A stretch of DNA of 39,863 nucleotides from Opitutia bacterium (lineage in GTDB: Bacteria; Verrucomicrobiota; Verrucomicrobiia; Opitutales; Opitutaceae): the NCBI GenBank assembly GCA_947453695.1, contig CANGHW010000037.1:1-39863 (forward strand), given 5' to 3'. The translations under genes and the position numbers were made by a program. Under the pieces are notes generated by a model. It did no database searches. It saw only the letters and a program-made list of their open reading frames with translations, and was not told the DNA's origin. Positions 8,622 to 18,434 of the stretch are shown here, piece by piece. Every line of letters starts with the position of its first letter. The first letter of the stretch is position 1.

Positions 8622-9604
8622 GTATCTCCGCTACCCATTTATCGCCCGTGTCGACCGCTTCCTCCGTTGTTTGTTGGGATGATCTCGTAGCCGAAGTCGC
8701 TGCGGTGCTCTCTCCTGCGACGAAGGTGCGGCGCGAGGAGCCGCTCGGTCCCAAGACCACCATGCGTGTGGGGGGGGCGGCGCGGGTCTACGCCGAGCCT
8801 GCCTCTGAGGCGGACTTTGCGATCCTGTGGCGTGCGGCCCGGCGACGCGGTATCTCGGTTCTCATGCTCGGGCGTGGTTCAAATCTGATCGTGCCCGAAG
8901 ACGGGGTCGATGGGCTCGTGGTGTCGCTGGCGAACGAACGTTGGGCAGCGTTTGAGCCCCGGTGCGACGGCAAGGTCTGGGTCGGCGCCGGTTTGCGGCT
9001 AAAGAATCTCTGCGGTCTCGCGACCAAGGCCGGCCTGGTTGGCTTTGAGTTTCTCGAAGGCATTCCTGGCAACGTCGGCGGTGCTCTGCGCATGAATGCG
9101 GGGGCGATGGGTGGATGGATGTTCGACATCGTGGAGGAGGTCCGGCTCATGACGCCCGATGGCGAGGTGCGCACCCTCCCGAAAGCCGAGATGCATGTCG
9201 CCTATCGTCATTGTGAGGAACTCCATCACGCGGTCGCTCTGGGGGCCCTATTGCGACCGGCGGCAAGTGCTGACGCTGATGCGATCGCGCGTCAGATCGA
9301 CGTTTACCGGAAGAAACGTCAGGAATCCCAGCCGCGCGAACCGAGCGCGGGGTGTATATTTAAGAATCCACCGGGCGCATCGGCCGGGCGCCTGATCGAT
9401 GAGTCCGGGCTAAAGGGAACGCGGGTGGGGGACGCCGAGGTTTCTCCTGTGCACGCCAACTTCATCGTGAATCGCGGTGCGGCCCGCAGCGACGATGTGC
9501 TTGAACTGATTCGTCGGGTTCGCGCCCACGTGAAGCTGGCCAAGGGCATCGACTTGGAGCCCGAAGCCATTCTCTACGGGAAAAATTGGCCGGACGTGCT
9601 GTGA
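8618..9604 (+). CDS. murB: UDP-N-acetylenolpyruvoylglucosamine reductase MurB
   Basis: A flavoenzyme that reduces UDP-GlcNAc-enolpyruvate to UDP-MurNAc with NADPH, in the cytoplasm. The product has 328 residues. The FAD-binding region shows TTMRVGG near residue 46 and LGRGSNLI near residue 84. The EGIPGNVGGALRMNAGA motif and the C-terminal substrate domain follow. In the SAGCIFKNP motif the residue aligned with the catalytic proton donor Ser229 of E. coli MurB is Cys246. Cysteine at this place is a known natural variant and is chemically plausible. The start ATG overlaps the murG stop (ATGA). About 30 N-terminal residues precede the conserved fold. Confidence 0.95.
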   Translation: MSISATHLSPVSTASSVVCWDDLVAEVAAVLSPATKVRREEPLGPKTTMRVGGAARVYAEPASEADFAILWRAARRRGISVLMLGRGSNLIVPEDGVDGLVVSLANERWAAFEPRCDGKVWVGAGLRLKNLCGLATKAGLVGFEFLEGIPGNVGGALRMNAGAMGGWMFDIVEEVRLMTPDGEVRTLPKAEMHVAYRHCEELHHAVALGALLRPAASADADAIARQIDVYRKKRQESQPREPSAGCIFKNPPGASAGRLIDESGLKGTRVGDAEVSPVHANFIVNRGAARSDDVLELIRRVRAHVKLAKGIDLEPEAILYGKNWPDVL

Positions 9605-9675
9605 CCTCCTTTGCGCCCGCGCATCGCTTTGCGCTTCGGCCATTCCAACATCCCTCGACATCCCTTCAAAATTTC

Positions 9676-10608
9676 ATGAGCACTCCACTCCCTATCATTG
9701 CTGTTCTCGCCGGCGGTATCTCCGCGGAACGCGAAGTCTCGCTCGGCTCGGGCCGCGCGGCGGCCTTGTCTTTGGCTCGGTCCTTCCCGACGCGCCTTTT
9801 CGAGATCAATGCCGACGCGATCCCGGCCGGCCTCGATCCGAAGCAACATGTCGTGTTTTCAACGCTTCATGGCACATTTGGTGAAGACGGCGGCATGCAG
9901 CGCCTCCTTGATACCGCCGGCATCGTTTACGCCGGGTGCGATGCGGCGAGCAGCGCGCTCACGATGGACAAAACCCGCACCAAGGAAGCCGCGGCTGCCC
10001 GGGGAGTGCGGGTGGCAGACGCGGTGCGTTTCACCGCCGATCAGAAGCCCAGGGCCGAAATGGTAATAGCCAAACTCGGCGAAAGCGTCGTCGTGAAACC
10101 GAACAATGAGGGCAGCAGCGTAGGACTCAGCGTAATTGGCACGCACGCCGAGTTGGTCGCTAAACTCGCTTCCATCACCGCTGGTTCCTGGCTGATCGAG
10201 CGCCGGATCATCGGCCGCGAACTCTCCGTAGGCGTGCTCCATGGCAAAGCGATGGGTATCGTCGAAATCCGCCCGAAGTCGGGCGTCTACGACTTCACCA
10301 GCAAATACACCAAGGGTCTGACCGAGTATTTTGCGCCCGCTCCGCTGGATGATACGACGACCGCCAAGGTCCAGCGCGCGGCCGAGACCGCCTTCGCCGC
10401 GTGCGGCTGCCGCGACTATTCGCGCGTCGACTTCATTTTACCGGCGGAAGGCGACGCGTTTTTGCTGGAAATCAACACGCTGCCCGGCATGAAAGAAACG
10501 AGCTTGTTGCCGATGAGTGCGCGTTGCGTGGGGCTGGATTTTGCGGGACTGGTCCGGGAGTTGGTGAAGCCTGCGCTGCTGCGTTTTCAAGTGGCGACGT
10601 CTGCCTAA
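9676..10608 (+). CDS. ddl: D-alanine--D-alanine ligase
   Basis: An ATP-grasp ligase that makes the D-Ala-D-Ala dipeptide used by MurF. The product from ATG 9676 has 310 residues, the usual short form. Motifs are AGGISAEREVSLGSG at the N-terminus, VVKPNNEGSSVG (ATP-grasp), YDFTSKYT with the active-site tyrosine, and RVDFIL...LEINTLPGM in the metal-binding C-terminal part. An in-frame TTG at 9586 inside murB would give 30 more residues, but those do not match the family, so ATG 9676 is chosen. A 71-base gap separates it from murB, the longest gap between recognised genes within the ftsW-ftsZ run. ftsQ begins six bases after the stop. Confidence 0.96.
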   Translation: MSTPLPIIAVLAGGISAEREVSLGSGRAAALSLARSFPTRLFEINADAIPAGLDPKQHVVFSTLHGTFGEDGGMQRLLDTAGIVYAGCDAASSALTMDKTRTKEAAAARGVRVADAVRFTADQKPRAEMVIAKLGESVVVKPNNEGSSVGLSVIGTHAELVAKLASITAGSWLIERRIIGRELSVGVLHGKAMGIVEIRPKSGVYDFTSKYTKGLTEYFAPAPLDDTTTAKVQRAAETAFAACGCRDYSRVDFILPAEGDAFLLEINTLPGMKETSLLPMSARCVGLDFAGLVRELVKPALLRFQVATSA

Positions 10609-10614
10609 TTTTCC

Positions 10615-11601
10615 TTGAGCAAAGATATCGTCAACGCCCCCACCGCGCGCAGCTGGAGAGACATTCCCCAGCCCGTGAAGCCCCGTGCCATGTCGCGCGA
10701 AGGCAAGTGGCGGCTGACTACGTCCGTGCTGCGCAGTCTTGGCGTGGCGGTCGTGATCGGCGGCGTCGCCTGGGGTGCGTGGGAAGTCGCCCGCGCTCTG
10801 CAGGAAAATCCTGCCAAGACCCCGGAGGCAGCCAAAGCCGTGCCGGTGCGCAATCTTGAGCTCACGACCGACGGCGTGCTCCGTCAGGAGTGGCTCGCGC
10901 GCACGCTGGCGCTGCCGAAAAACGCCTCGCTGATGGAGCTGGACCTCCAAGCGCTGAGCGCCCGGCTCGTTGCGACCGGGCAAGTGAGCGCAGCCAATCT
11001 GTCGAAGAAACTCCCACATACGCTGCGCGCACAGGTGGCGGAGCGTTCGCCGATCGCGCGCATCATGGCCAGTCATGGCGGGGAACAGCGGAAGCTTCTC
11101 GTCGCCCGGGACGGCGTGGTGTTCGAAGGTGAAGGCTACCCCGACGACACTCTCGCTCGTCTGCCCTGGCTCGATGGCGTGAAGCTCGCTCGGTCGGAGA
11201 ATCGTTTTCTTCCGCTGGAAGGCATGGCGCTGGTGGCCGACCTCCTGTCCCGCGCTCGCCTCGATGCCCCCCACCTCTATCGCACGTGGCAGGTCGTTTC
11301 GCTCAGCCGCCTAGAGTCGGACAGCGAGATTATCGTGCGCACCTCACCCGGCACGCAGGTCGTGTTCGCGGCCAACGGCGATTTTTTCCAGCAACTCGCG
11401 AAGTTGGACTATCAGTGGGACTCGTTTGTCGCGATGCCCACGCCGCCGGTGAAGATCGATTTGTCGCTCGGGCGGGAGGTCTCGATTGCATTTCAACCCG
11501 CCGCAGCGCCTGCGGCCAAAATCCCCTCGTCTGCCACCGCTGCGCGCCCGGCGCCGGCGTTTAACTTCTTTCCCAATTCTCAGCCCAAATCGAAACTGTG
11601 A
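10615..11601 (+). CDS. ftsQ: Cell division protein FtsQ/DivIB-like
   Basis: A 328-residue bitopic membrane protein by topology: a basic cytoplasmic N-terminus, one membrane segment at about residues 40-58, then an extracytoplasmic region. The segment NLELTTDGVLRQEWLARTL followed by LMELDLQALSARL fits the POTRA and FtsQ architecture, which scaffolds the FtsB-FtsL part of the divisome. Sequence similarity is weak, as is normal for FtsQ, and the identity leans on the ddl-ftsQ-ftsA order. The start is a TTG six bases after ddl; an in-frame ATG at 10690 would remove 25 residues but keep the membrane segment. The stop overlaps ftsA as GTGA. The tail is Pro/Ala-rich. Confidence 0.82.
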   Translation: MSKDIVNAPTARSWRDIPQPVKPRAMSREGKWRLTTSVLRSLGVAVVIGGVAWGAWEVARALQENPAKTPEAAKAVPVRNLELTTDGVLRQEWLARTLALPKNASLMELDLQALSARLVATGQVSAANLSKKLPHTLRAQVAERSPIARIMASHGGEQRKLLVARDGVVFEGEGYPDDTLARLPWLDGVKLARSENRFLPLEGMALVADLLSRARLDAPHLYRTWQVVSLSRLESDSEIIVRTSPGTQVVFAANGDFFQQLAKLDYQWDSFVAMPTPPVKIDLSLGREVSIAFQPAAAPAAKIPSSATAARPAPAFNFFPNSQPKSKL

Positions 11602-12812
11602 GCTCTCGTCCCTCGTTCATCGGCGCCGTTGAAATCGGCACCTCGAAAATCACCGTCCTCATCGGAGAGTATACCGGCCGTGAGCTCGCCATCATCGGTT
11701 GCGGCGAGTGCTCCTCGCGCGGTGTCATCAAGGGCAGCGTGGTCGACTACAAAGCAGCCAGTGAGTGCACGCACAGTGCGCTCGAGCAGGCCGAGCGCGA
11801 TGCCGGCGAACGCATCGAATATGTTTATCTGGCGCAGACGGGGGGCCACTTGGAAGGGTTTTACAACGAAGCGTCGGTGAACGTGAAGGCGGCCGACAAT
11901 ATGATCGAGCCGGACGATATCCGCACGGTTTGCGATCTCGCCAAGTCCAAGGATCTGCCCGACGGCCGCATGGTGGTGCACCACATTCGGCGCCCGTTTC
12001 GCGTCGATGGCCGCCTTGTGCCGGCCTTGCCGGAAAACCTCATGGGGCAGCGCCTCGAGGTTGGCTATTGGACGGTGCACGGTCAGGAGCAGCGCTTGGC
12101 GGACAACATTCACGTGATTCGCGGATTTAACCTCGAGGTGCGTGAGCTCGTGCTCTCCAGCCTGGCCGCCGGCCACATGGTGACGACGTCCGAGGAACGG
12201 CAGCACGGCGTGCTCGTGCTTGATATCGGAGCCGGCACCACTGACTACGTGCTCTACCGTGACGGAGCCCCCCATCTGACCGGTGTGGTTCCCGTGGGTG
12301 GCACCCATTTAACCAACGATTTGAGCATCGGTCTCCGACTCACGGAAGGGCAGGCGGAAAAGCTGAAGCTCCGCTTCGGGCGCGCCAGTGTGCAAACAAA
12401 AGACAAGGCCGCCAAGGTCATGCTCAATGGCGATTTTACCATCGGTGACCGCCAGCTCAACCAACAGGCGCTCGAGCAAATCACCTCCGCGCGCACGTGG
12501 GAACTCCTTGAAGTGGTGAAGAAAAAACTCGGCACGGCGTTTTCGACTGAGACCTGCGTCGCCGGCGTCGTATTGACCGGTGGCACGGCCAAGCTCCCCG
12601 GCATCGCTGAAGTCGCAGCCAAAGTGTTCGGTGTGCCGGCGCATCTCGGCGAAGCGCCGACCTGGGTCAGCGAAAATCTACGTGATCCCGGTTTCCACGC
12701 GGGTCTCGGGCTCCTCTACTACGGAGTGAGCGCGCAGGCGGAAAAATCCGCGCCACCGCGCCGCGGCGGCGGTTTCTTCTCCGGCGTAAAACGCCTCTTC
12801 GCCACCACCTGA
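11598..12812 (+). CDS. ftsA: Cell division protein FtsA
   Basis: An actin-family ATPase that tethers FtsZ filaments to the inner membrane and recruits later divisome proteins. The product has 404 residues from a GTG start that overlaps the ftsQ stop. The phosphate-1 loop EIGTSKITVLIGEY is at the N-terminus, VLDIGAGTTDYVLY is the phosphate-2 region, and VVLTGGTAKLPGI is the adenosine motif. The last residues, GGGFFSGVKRLFATT, look like the short amphipathic membrane-targeting helix known from FtsA. The 1C subdomain region is present. ftsZ follows after 12 bases. Confidence 0.95.
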   Translation: MSSRPSFIGAVEIGTSKITVLIGEYTGRELAIIGCGECSSRGVIKGSVVDYKAASECTHSALEQAERDAGERIEYVYLAQTGGHLEGFYNEASVNVKAADNMIEPDDIRTVCDLAKSKDLPDGRMVVHHIRRPFRVDGRLVPALPENLMGQRLEVGYWTVHGQEQRLADNIHVIRGFNLEVRELVLSSLAAGHMVTTSEERQHGVLVLDIGAGTTDYVLYRDGAPHLTGVVPVGGTHLTNDLSIGLRLTEGQAEKLKLRFGRASVQTKDKAAKVMLNGDFTIGDRQLNQQALEQITSARTWELLEVVKKKLGTAFSTETCVAGVVLTGGTAKLPGIAEVAAKVFGVPAHLGEAPTWVSENLRDPGFHAGLGLLYYGVSAQAEKSAPPRRGGGFFSGVKRLFATT

Positions 12813-12824
12813 GCTCACCCAGCC

Positions 12825-14135
12825 ATGTCGCACCACGAACTTCCCCTCGCCAACGGGCTGCTTACCGATCGCTCCGTCGCCATCAAACTCATCGGAGTCG
12901 GCGGCGCTGGCTCCAATGCCGTCGACCGCCTGAAGATGGAAAATCTGGAGCGCCTCCAGATGGCGGTCATCAATACCGATCATCAGGCCCTCTCGAGCTC
13001 GCCGGTGCAGGACAAAATCCTGATCGGCATGGGCGTGACTCGCGGCCTCGGCGCCGGTGGAGATCCCGACCTTGGCCGGGAGGCGGCTGAAGCAGACCGC
13101 GAGAAAATCACCAAGGTCGTCAAAGACTGTGATCTTGTCTTTCTCGTCACCGGTATGGGTGGTGGCACCGGTAGTGGTGCATCGCCGGTGGTGGCGGAAA
13201 TTGCTGCGGAAGCGGGTGCGCTCGTCATCGCGTTTGTCACGATGCCCTTCTCTTTCGAGGGCGGTCGGCGGCTTAAACAAGCCGAGGAGGGACTGCGGGC
13301 CCTTCGGCAGGTATGCGACGCTGTGATCCCGCTCCCGAACGATGTGCTCATGCAAGAAGCGGCGGAGAACGAGACCGTGCTCGATTCCTTTGCCCGGGCC
13401 GACGAGTGGATCGGTCGCGGTGTTAAATCGATCTGGGCCATGCTCTTTAAGACCGGCCTCATCAACCTCGACTTCGCCACCCTCCGCCAGGCGTTCAACC
13501 AACGGGGTGGCAAGACCCTCTTCGGACTTGGCGGTGGCGCGGGCGAAAACGCCGTCGCTGATACCATCGCCAGCCTCAAGATGTGTCCGCTCCTGCACAC
13601 ACCGGAGTTTTCGCGCAAGGCCGACCGCCTGCTGGTGAACATCGTCGGTGGCGCCGATCTTACCCTGCCCAAGGTCAACGAGCTCATGAGCGCGATTACG
13701 GAGCAGTTCGGACGCGATTCCCACGTTATCATGGGCGCGGTGATCGATGAAGACCTGGCTGGCCGTGTCGAGGTATGCGTCCTCGGCACCAGCGACATGA
13801 GTGGACGCAGCGGCACCTCGCGTCGCCCAGCCCCGGTCGCACGCGGGAAAACGGCCGCGCCCTTTGCACCGCGATCGGAAAATGCGCCGGCAGTCTCACC
13901 GGCCGGAAGCCCGGCTACCGCCGAGGCTGAAAACATTCTTTCCTTTGCCCCCGAGGCGCCAGCGGAGAGCGCCGAGGCCCGCAATCTATTGGCAGCCAAG
14001 GTCGCTCAGGAGGAGTTTGGCTTTGGTGAAGTCGAGCGCCGCGGACACTTCGAGAAGACGGACCGCAATCTCTTTGACGGCCAGGACCTCGACGTGCCGA
14101 CCTACCTGCGGCGCGGCATCAAGATCGCGCTCTGA
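12825..14135 (+). CDS. ftsZ: Cell division GTPase FtsZ, with a changed T7 synergy loop
   Basis: The tubulin-like GTPase that forms the division ring. The product has 436 residues. GVGGAGSNAVDRL (T1), NTDHQAL, and the tubulin signature GMGGGTGSGASP are intact. A disordered, Ala/Pro-rich linker runs from about residue 325, and DVPTYLRRGIKIAL near the end matches the conserved C-terminal peptide that binds FtsA. The T7 loop reads N214-L-D216-F-A-T219. The aspartate aligned with E. coli Asp209 is kept, but the position of Asp212 is threonine. A Gly-rich FGLGGGAGENA segment follows where most FtsZ have the GYAMMGSG-type segment. Start is ATG 12825. Confidence 0.95.
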   Translation: MSHHELPLANGLLTDRSVAIKLIGVGGAGSNAVDRLKMENLERLQMAVINTDHQALSSSPVQDKILIGMGVTRGLGAGGDPDLGREAAEADREKITKVVKDCDLVFLVTGMGGGTGSGASPVVAEIAAEAGALVIAFVTMPFSFEGGRRLKQAEEGLRALRQVCDAVIPLPNDVLMQEAAENETVLDSFARADEWIGRGVKSIWAMLFKTGLINLDFATLRQAFNQRGGKTLFGLGGGAGENAVADTIASLKMCPLLHTPEFSRKADRLLVNIVGGADLTLPKVNELMSAITEQFGRDSHVIMGAVIDEDLAGRVEVCVLGTSDMSGRSGTSRRPAPVARGKTAAPFAPRSENAPAVSPAGSPATAEAENILSFAPEAPAESAEARNLLAAKVAQEEFGFGEVERRGHFEKTDRNLFDGQDLDVPTYLRRGIKIAL

Positions 14136-14158
14136 CGCTGACATCAGGTCCGATTTGA

Positions 14159-15256
<1,098 letters not shown>

Positions 15257-15272
15257 GCCACCTTAACCGTCC

Positions 15273-15812
15273 ATGTCCAAGGAACACCGTCCGCTCTTGA
15301 TGCGCGCCAACCGACTCCTCGGGGCCAATCTCGTGGAGCACAATCTGGTCAAGATCGAGGACCTCGAAAATGCCAACGAGAAGCTGATCGAGATTGTCGC
15401 AGGGGAACAGCCGCGTCAGAGCACAATTCTCGGCATTTTGGCCTACGACATGAAAGTGTTGAAGGAGGACGACGTGCTGCACCATCTCGTGGAGAGCGAA
15501 GGCGTTGGCCTCGTCGACCTTCGGGATTACGAGGTGCCGGAAGACTCGAAGAAAGGGCTCGATGTGGGGGCCTGCTGGGCCACTTGGACCGTGCCCTTTG
15601 ATCGCGAGGAAGATTTTCACTTCGTCGCCACGGCGTATTACCTGAGCCCGGCGGTCCGCACGTTTTGGGAAAAGCACCTTTCCGGTCCGATCATCTGGTT
15701 TGGCACCACCTTGGAAGGCATTGCCGATTATCTCGAGAAACTCCCCATCGATCACGCCAACGCCCCGGTGTTGCCTGTGCCGATTCCAGTGCCGGTCGCA
15801 CCGACCAAATAA
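15273..15812 (+). CDS. MshEN-like small protein next to the GspE/PilB ATPase
   Basis: A 179-residue soluble protein without signal peptide or membrane segment. The first 80 residues (RLLGANLVEHNLVKIEDLEN, then an ILGILAYD segment) resemble the N-terminal helical module of GspE/PilB ATPases (MshEN or T2SSE-N type), which in some family members binds c-di-GMP. The ligand motif is not clear enough to claim binding. The C-terminal half has aromatic segments (WATWTVPF, FWEKHL) and a Pro/Val-rich tail. It ends three bases before the ATPase gene, so the two are surely co-transcribed. It probably acts as a partner or split-off regulatory domain of that ATPase. The relation is inferred. Confidence 0.7.
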   Translation: MSKEHRPLLMRANRLLGANLVEHNLVKIEDLENANEKLIEIVAGEQPRQSTILGILAYDMKVLKEDDVLHHLVESEGVGLVDLRDYEVPEDSKKGLDVGACWATWTVPFDREEDFHFVATAYYLSPAVRTFWEKHLSGPIIWFGTTLEGIADYLEKLPIDHANAPVLPVPIPVPVAPTK

Positions 15813-15815
15813 GCC

Positions 15816-17528
15816 ATGCCGCTCGGAAAAATTCAGCTTCAGATTGTTTCCAAGCTCGTCGAGATGGGACGGCTCGACGGCGATCAGCGCAGCGCCTTGT
15901 CGGCTCGGCCCGAGGATCTGTCCGGCGATGCGCTCGACAAGCTGCTGCAGGAGGAATTCAAAGTCACGGCCTTCCAGTGCCTCGTGGCCAAGGCCCGGGC
16001 GTTGAACCTGTCGCCCTACAATGTCGCGCACTACCGCATTACGCCGCACACCTTCGAGCGGATCCCGGAAGACTTCTGCAAAGAAAACCTCGTGATCCCC
16101 GTGGGGCAGGTCGGCGAGATGCTGCTGGTGGCGTTTGCCAATCCGTTTGAGGTTACGCTCCCGACGAAGATCCAGGAGATGACCGGCAAACGCGTGGTGC
16201 GTCTGCTCGCACGCGAAAAGGACATCCGCGACAAATTCAACAAGGGCCAGGATCGCGCTGCTGGGTTTGACGACGTCGTCATGCAGATTGGCGCCGAATA
16301 CGGCGAAGCCGCCACCGATGGCGAACTGAAGGAGGAAGACGTCAACGAGGAGTCCGGCCCGATCATTCAGCTCGCGAACCGTATCATCGAGGATGCCTAT
16401 TTTTCCGGCACGTCCGACATCCACATTGAGCCGCAGGAGAAGGAAGTGATCGTCCGCAACCGCATCGACGGTATCTGCAGTGAGAAGCTGCGCCTGCCGA
16501 AGAAGGTCGGCCCCGCGCTGATCGCCCGCCTGAAGATCATGTGCAATCTGGACATCTCGGAGCGCCGGTTGCCGCAGGATGGACGCATCATCTTCAAGCA
16601 ATACACGAAGAAGAATCTCGACCTCGACTTGCGTGTCTCGACCGCACCGCTGAATCACGGTGAGGGCGTGGTCATGCGTATTCTCGACAAGCAGAAGACG
16701 ACCTTGCCGCTGCCTGCGCTCGGGTTTTCCGAGGAGAATCTCGCGAAGTATCGCGAGTGCATCCGCCAGCCCTACGGCATGATTCTTCACTGCGGGCCGA
16801 CCGGCTCGGGCAAGTCGATGACGCTCTATTCGGCCCTCAACGAGATCAACACGCCGGATATCGTCATCCGCACAGCCGAGGATCCGATCGAATACACGCT
16901 GCCCGGCCTGAACCAAATGCAGATGCACCGGCAGATCGGTCTGACCTTTGCGACTGCACTCCGTGCCTTTCTCCGCCAAGATCCCGACATCATTCTCGTC
17001 GGCGAAATCCGTGATAAAGAGACGGCAGGTATCGCCGTCGAAGCCGCGCTCACTGGTCACTTGTTGATCTCGACGCTCCACACCAACGATGCGCCGACGA
17101 CGGTTTCCCGTCTCACGGAAATGGGCGTGGAGTCATTCATGGTCTCGTCGTCGCTCCTGTGCGTCTGTGCGCAGCGCCTCATGCGCCGCGTGTGCAAGCA
17201 GTGCCGGCAGCCGTTTACGCCCGAGGGGCGCGAGCGGGAGATCTTGGAGAAGGCGATCGGCTGGAACGGTCAGATTTTCAAGGCCAACCCCAAGGGCTGC
17301 CCAAAGTGCGGCGGCTCCGGCTACAAAGGCCGCGTGGGCATCCACGAGCTCATGGTGAGCAATGAAGAGCTAGTGGAGGCGATCAACAAGGAGGCCGAGG
17401 CAGCCGAGTTGAAGAAGATCGCGATGCGCAACGGCATGAAGACCCTGCACCAAGACAGTATTCTCAAGGTGAAGGAAGGCCTCACCACGATTGAGGAAGC
17501 CATCGCCAACGTCCCGCCGGATATGTGA
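15816..17528 (+). CDS. GspE/PilB-family secretion or pilus assembly ATPase
   Basis: A hexameric ATPase of the type II secretion and type IV pilus superfamily, acting at the inner membrane face. The product has 570 residues: an N-terminal MshEN-like region to about residue 150, then the catalytic core. Walker A GPTGSGKS is at residues 327-334. The Asp box DPIEY, Walker B ILVGEIRD and the His box LISTLHTND follow. A zinc-binding tetracysteine is formed by C460, C463, C495 and C498. Assembly rather than retraction ATPases carry this zinc element, so PilT is unlikely. No pilC, pilin or secretin gene is in the window, so GspE and PilB cannot be separated here. Confidence 0.9.
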   Translation: MPLGKIQLQIVSKLVEMGRLDGDQRSALSARPEDLSGDALDKLLQEEFKVTAFQCLVAKARALNLSPYNVAHYRITPHTFERIPEDFCKENLVIPVGQVGEMLLVAFANPFEVTLPTKIQEMTGKRVVRLLAREKDIRDKFNKGQDRAAGFDDVVMQIGAEYGEAATDGELKEEDVNEESGPIIQLANRIIEDAYFSGTSDIHIEPQEKEVIVRNRIDGICSEKLRLPKKVGPALIARLKIMCNLDISERRLPQDGRIIFKQYTKKNLDLDLRVSTAPLNHGEGVVMRILDKQKTTLPLPALGFSEENLAKYRECIRQPYGMILHCGPTGSGKSMTLYSALNEINTPDIVIRTAEDPIEYTLPGLNQMQMHRQIGLTFATALRAFLRQDPDIILVGEIRDKETAGIAVEAALTGHLLISTLHTNDAPTTVSRLTEMGVESFMVSSSLLCVCAQRLMRRVCKQCRQPFTPEGREREILEKAIGWNGQIFKANPKGCPKCGGSGYKGRVGIHELMVSNEELVEAINKEAEAAELKKIAMRNGMKTLHQDSILKVKEGLTTIEEAIANVPPDM

Positions 17529-17699
17529 GGTTCCCCGTCGGGCCGGCACCCGGCGATTGGGCGGTCGTCCCGGATTTTTGTTCTCGGTCGCCAGGAGGCT
17601 ATCCTTCGGCGGCCAAATCCAAGGCGACAGGGAAGGCGGAGGCGCCGAGGAGGAGCGTTGCAGTTCCGGGCAGAATTCCGCGCGGGCAACTTTCCGACG

Positions 17700-18296
17700 T
17701 CAGAAGGGAGAGCGCGAGACCTGCAAGGAGTCTCCGGGCATCAGGTGCGGGTCTTGTGCGGGATTCTTTTGTGCGAGTTTCACGTCGATCGTGTAGGAGT
17801 TTTTTTCGCGTGAAAGACTCACGGCGGTTTCCTTGGCATAGAGCGTGAAGCCGCCGGCGGCTTGAATTGCCTTGGCGACGCTGAGGTCAGGCGTCCAAAC
17901 AATGCGCCCGGGCCGTTGGACTTCGCCACCGACATAGACAAACCGCTCCGTCACGCTGACCGAGACATCGACCACCGTGTAGATTTTCTTGGAGACGTAG
18001 GTCTCGCGGATGCGTTGCGAAAGTTCGGCGGTGCTGACTCCGGCGGCACTGAGCACTCCGATGAACGGTAGGCTGATCAAGCCCTGCTCGTCGATTTGGA
18101 CACTATTGTTGCTGGGGTCGGGCACACCTTGAAGGGCGACCGTCAGGCTGTCACCAGGCCGGAGCTGGGCCGTGGAGGTGGGCACGGGGATCTGCGGATT
18201 GGCGCGCGTAGCGTCGCTGCTTCCCGTTGCGCATCCAACCACGATCAGGAGGGCGGCGGCGAGGCAGGCGAGAAAGGCACGCGGAACGAAATTCAT
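17700..18296 (-). CDS. Polysaccharide biosynthesis/export lipoprotein (Wza-like, short form)
   Basis: A 198-residue predicted outer-membrane or periplasmic lipoprotein. The start at ATG 18296 gives a clean signal sequence with the lipid-carrying Cys22 in VVGC. An ATG 21 bases upstream (18317) adds residues before the signal and is less likely. The body is a poly-export domain (LRPGDSLTVALQGVPDP, DEQGLISLPFIG, ELSQRIRETYVSKKIYTVVDVSVSV) followed by one SLBB-like module (VYVGGEVQRPGRIVW to MPGDSLQV). Such proteins form or gate the export channel for capsular or exopolysaccharide. It is a lone gene, convergent with the ATPase gene, with no glycosyltransferase or Wzc near it. Confidence 0.88.
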   Translation of the reverse strand: MNFVPRAFLACLAAALLIVVGCATGSSDATRANPQIPVPTSTAQLRPGDSLTVALQGVPDPSNNSVQIDEQGLISLPFIGVLSAAGVSTAELSQRIRETYVSKKIYTVVDVSVSVTERFVYVGGEVQRPGRIVWTPDLSVAKAIQAAGGFTLYAKETAVSLSREKNSYTIDVKLAQKNPAQDPHLMPGDSLQVSRSPF

Positions 18297-18363
18297 GTGG
18301 CGTGGCATGTGCCGCAACTACGTGCGGTTGGCAACTGCCGCGTGCGGCTGGGGGGAGTGGGGC

Positions 18364-18395
18364 AAAAAAAACGGCAGCCGATTAAGGGCTGCCGT
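18364..18395 (-). terminator. Intrinsic terminator downstream of the acidic-tail gene
   Basis: The arms 18371-18379 and 18387-18395 form a nine-base-pair GC-rich stem (ACGGCAGCC with GGCTGCCGT) around a seven-base loop. On the minus strand the stem is followed by eight T (the A-run 18364-18371 on the plus strand). It lies about 40 bases beyond the stop of the gene at 18435-19271 and before the export lipoprotein gene, so the two minus-strand genes are separate units. Confidence 0.85.
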
Positions 18396-18434
18396 GAGTG
18401 GTTATTTTAGGCGAGGCAGTGAGCGGACCGGGGA

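Noticed and set aside
17529..17760. Frameshifted continuation of the export lipoprotein on the minus strand
   Set aside because: Another frame gives a short hydrophobic stretch, but the protein already ends at the usual place after MPGDSLQV, and the extra reading has no start and stops soon.
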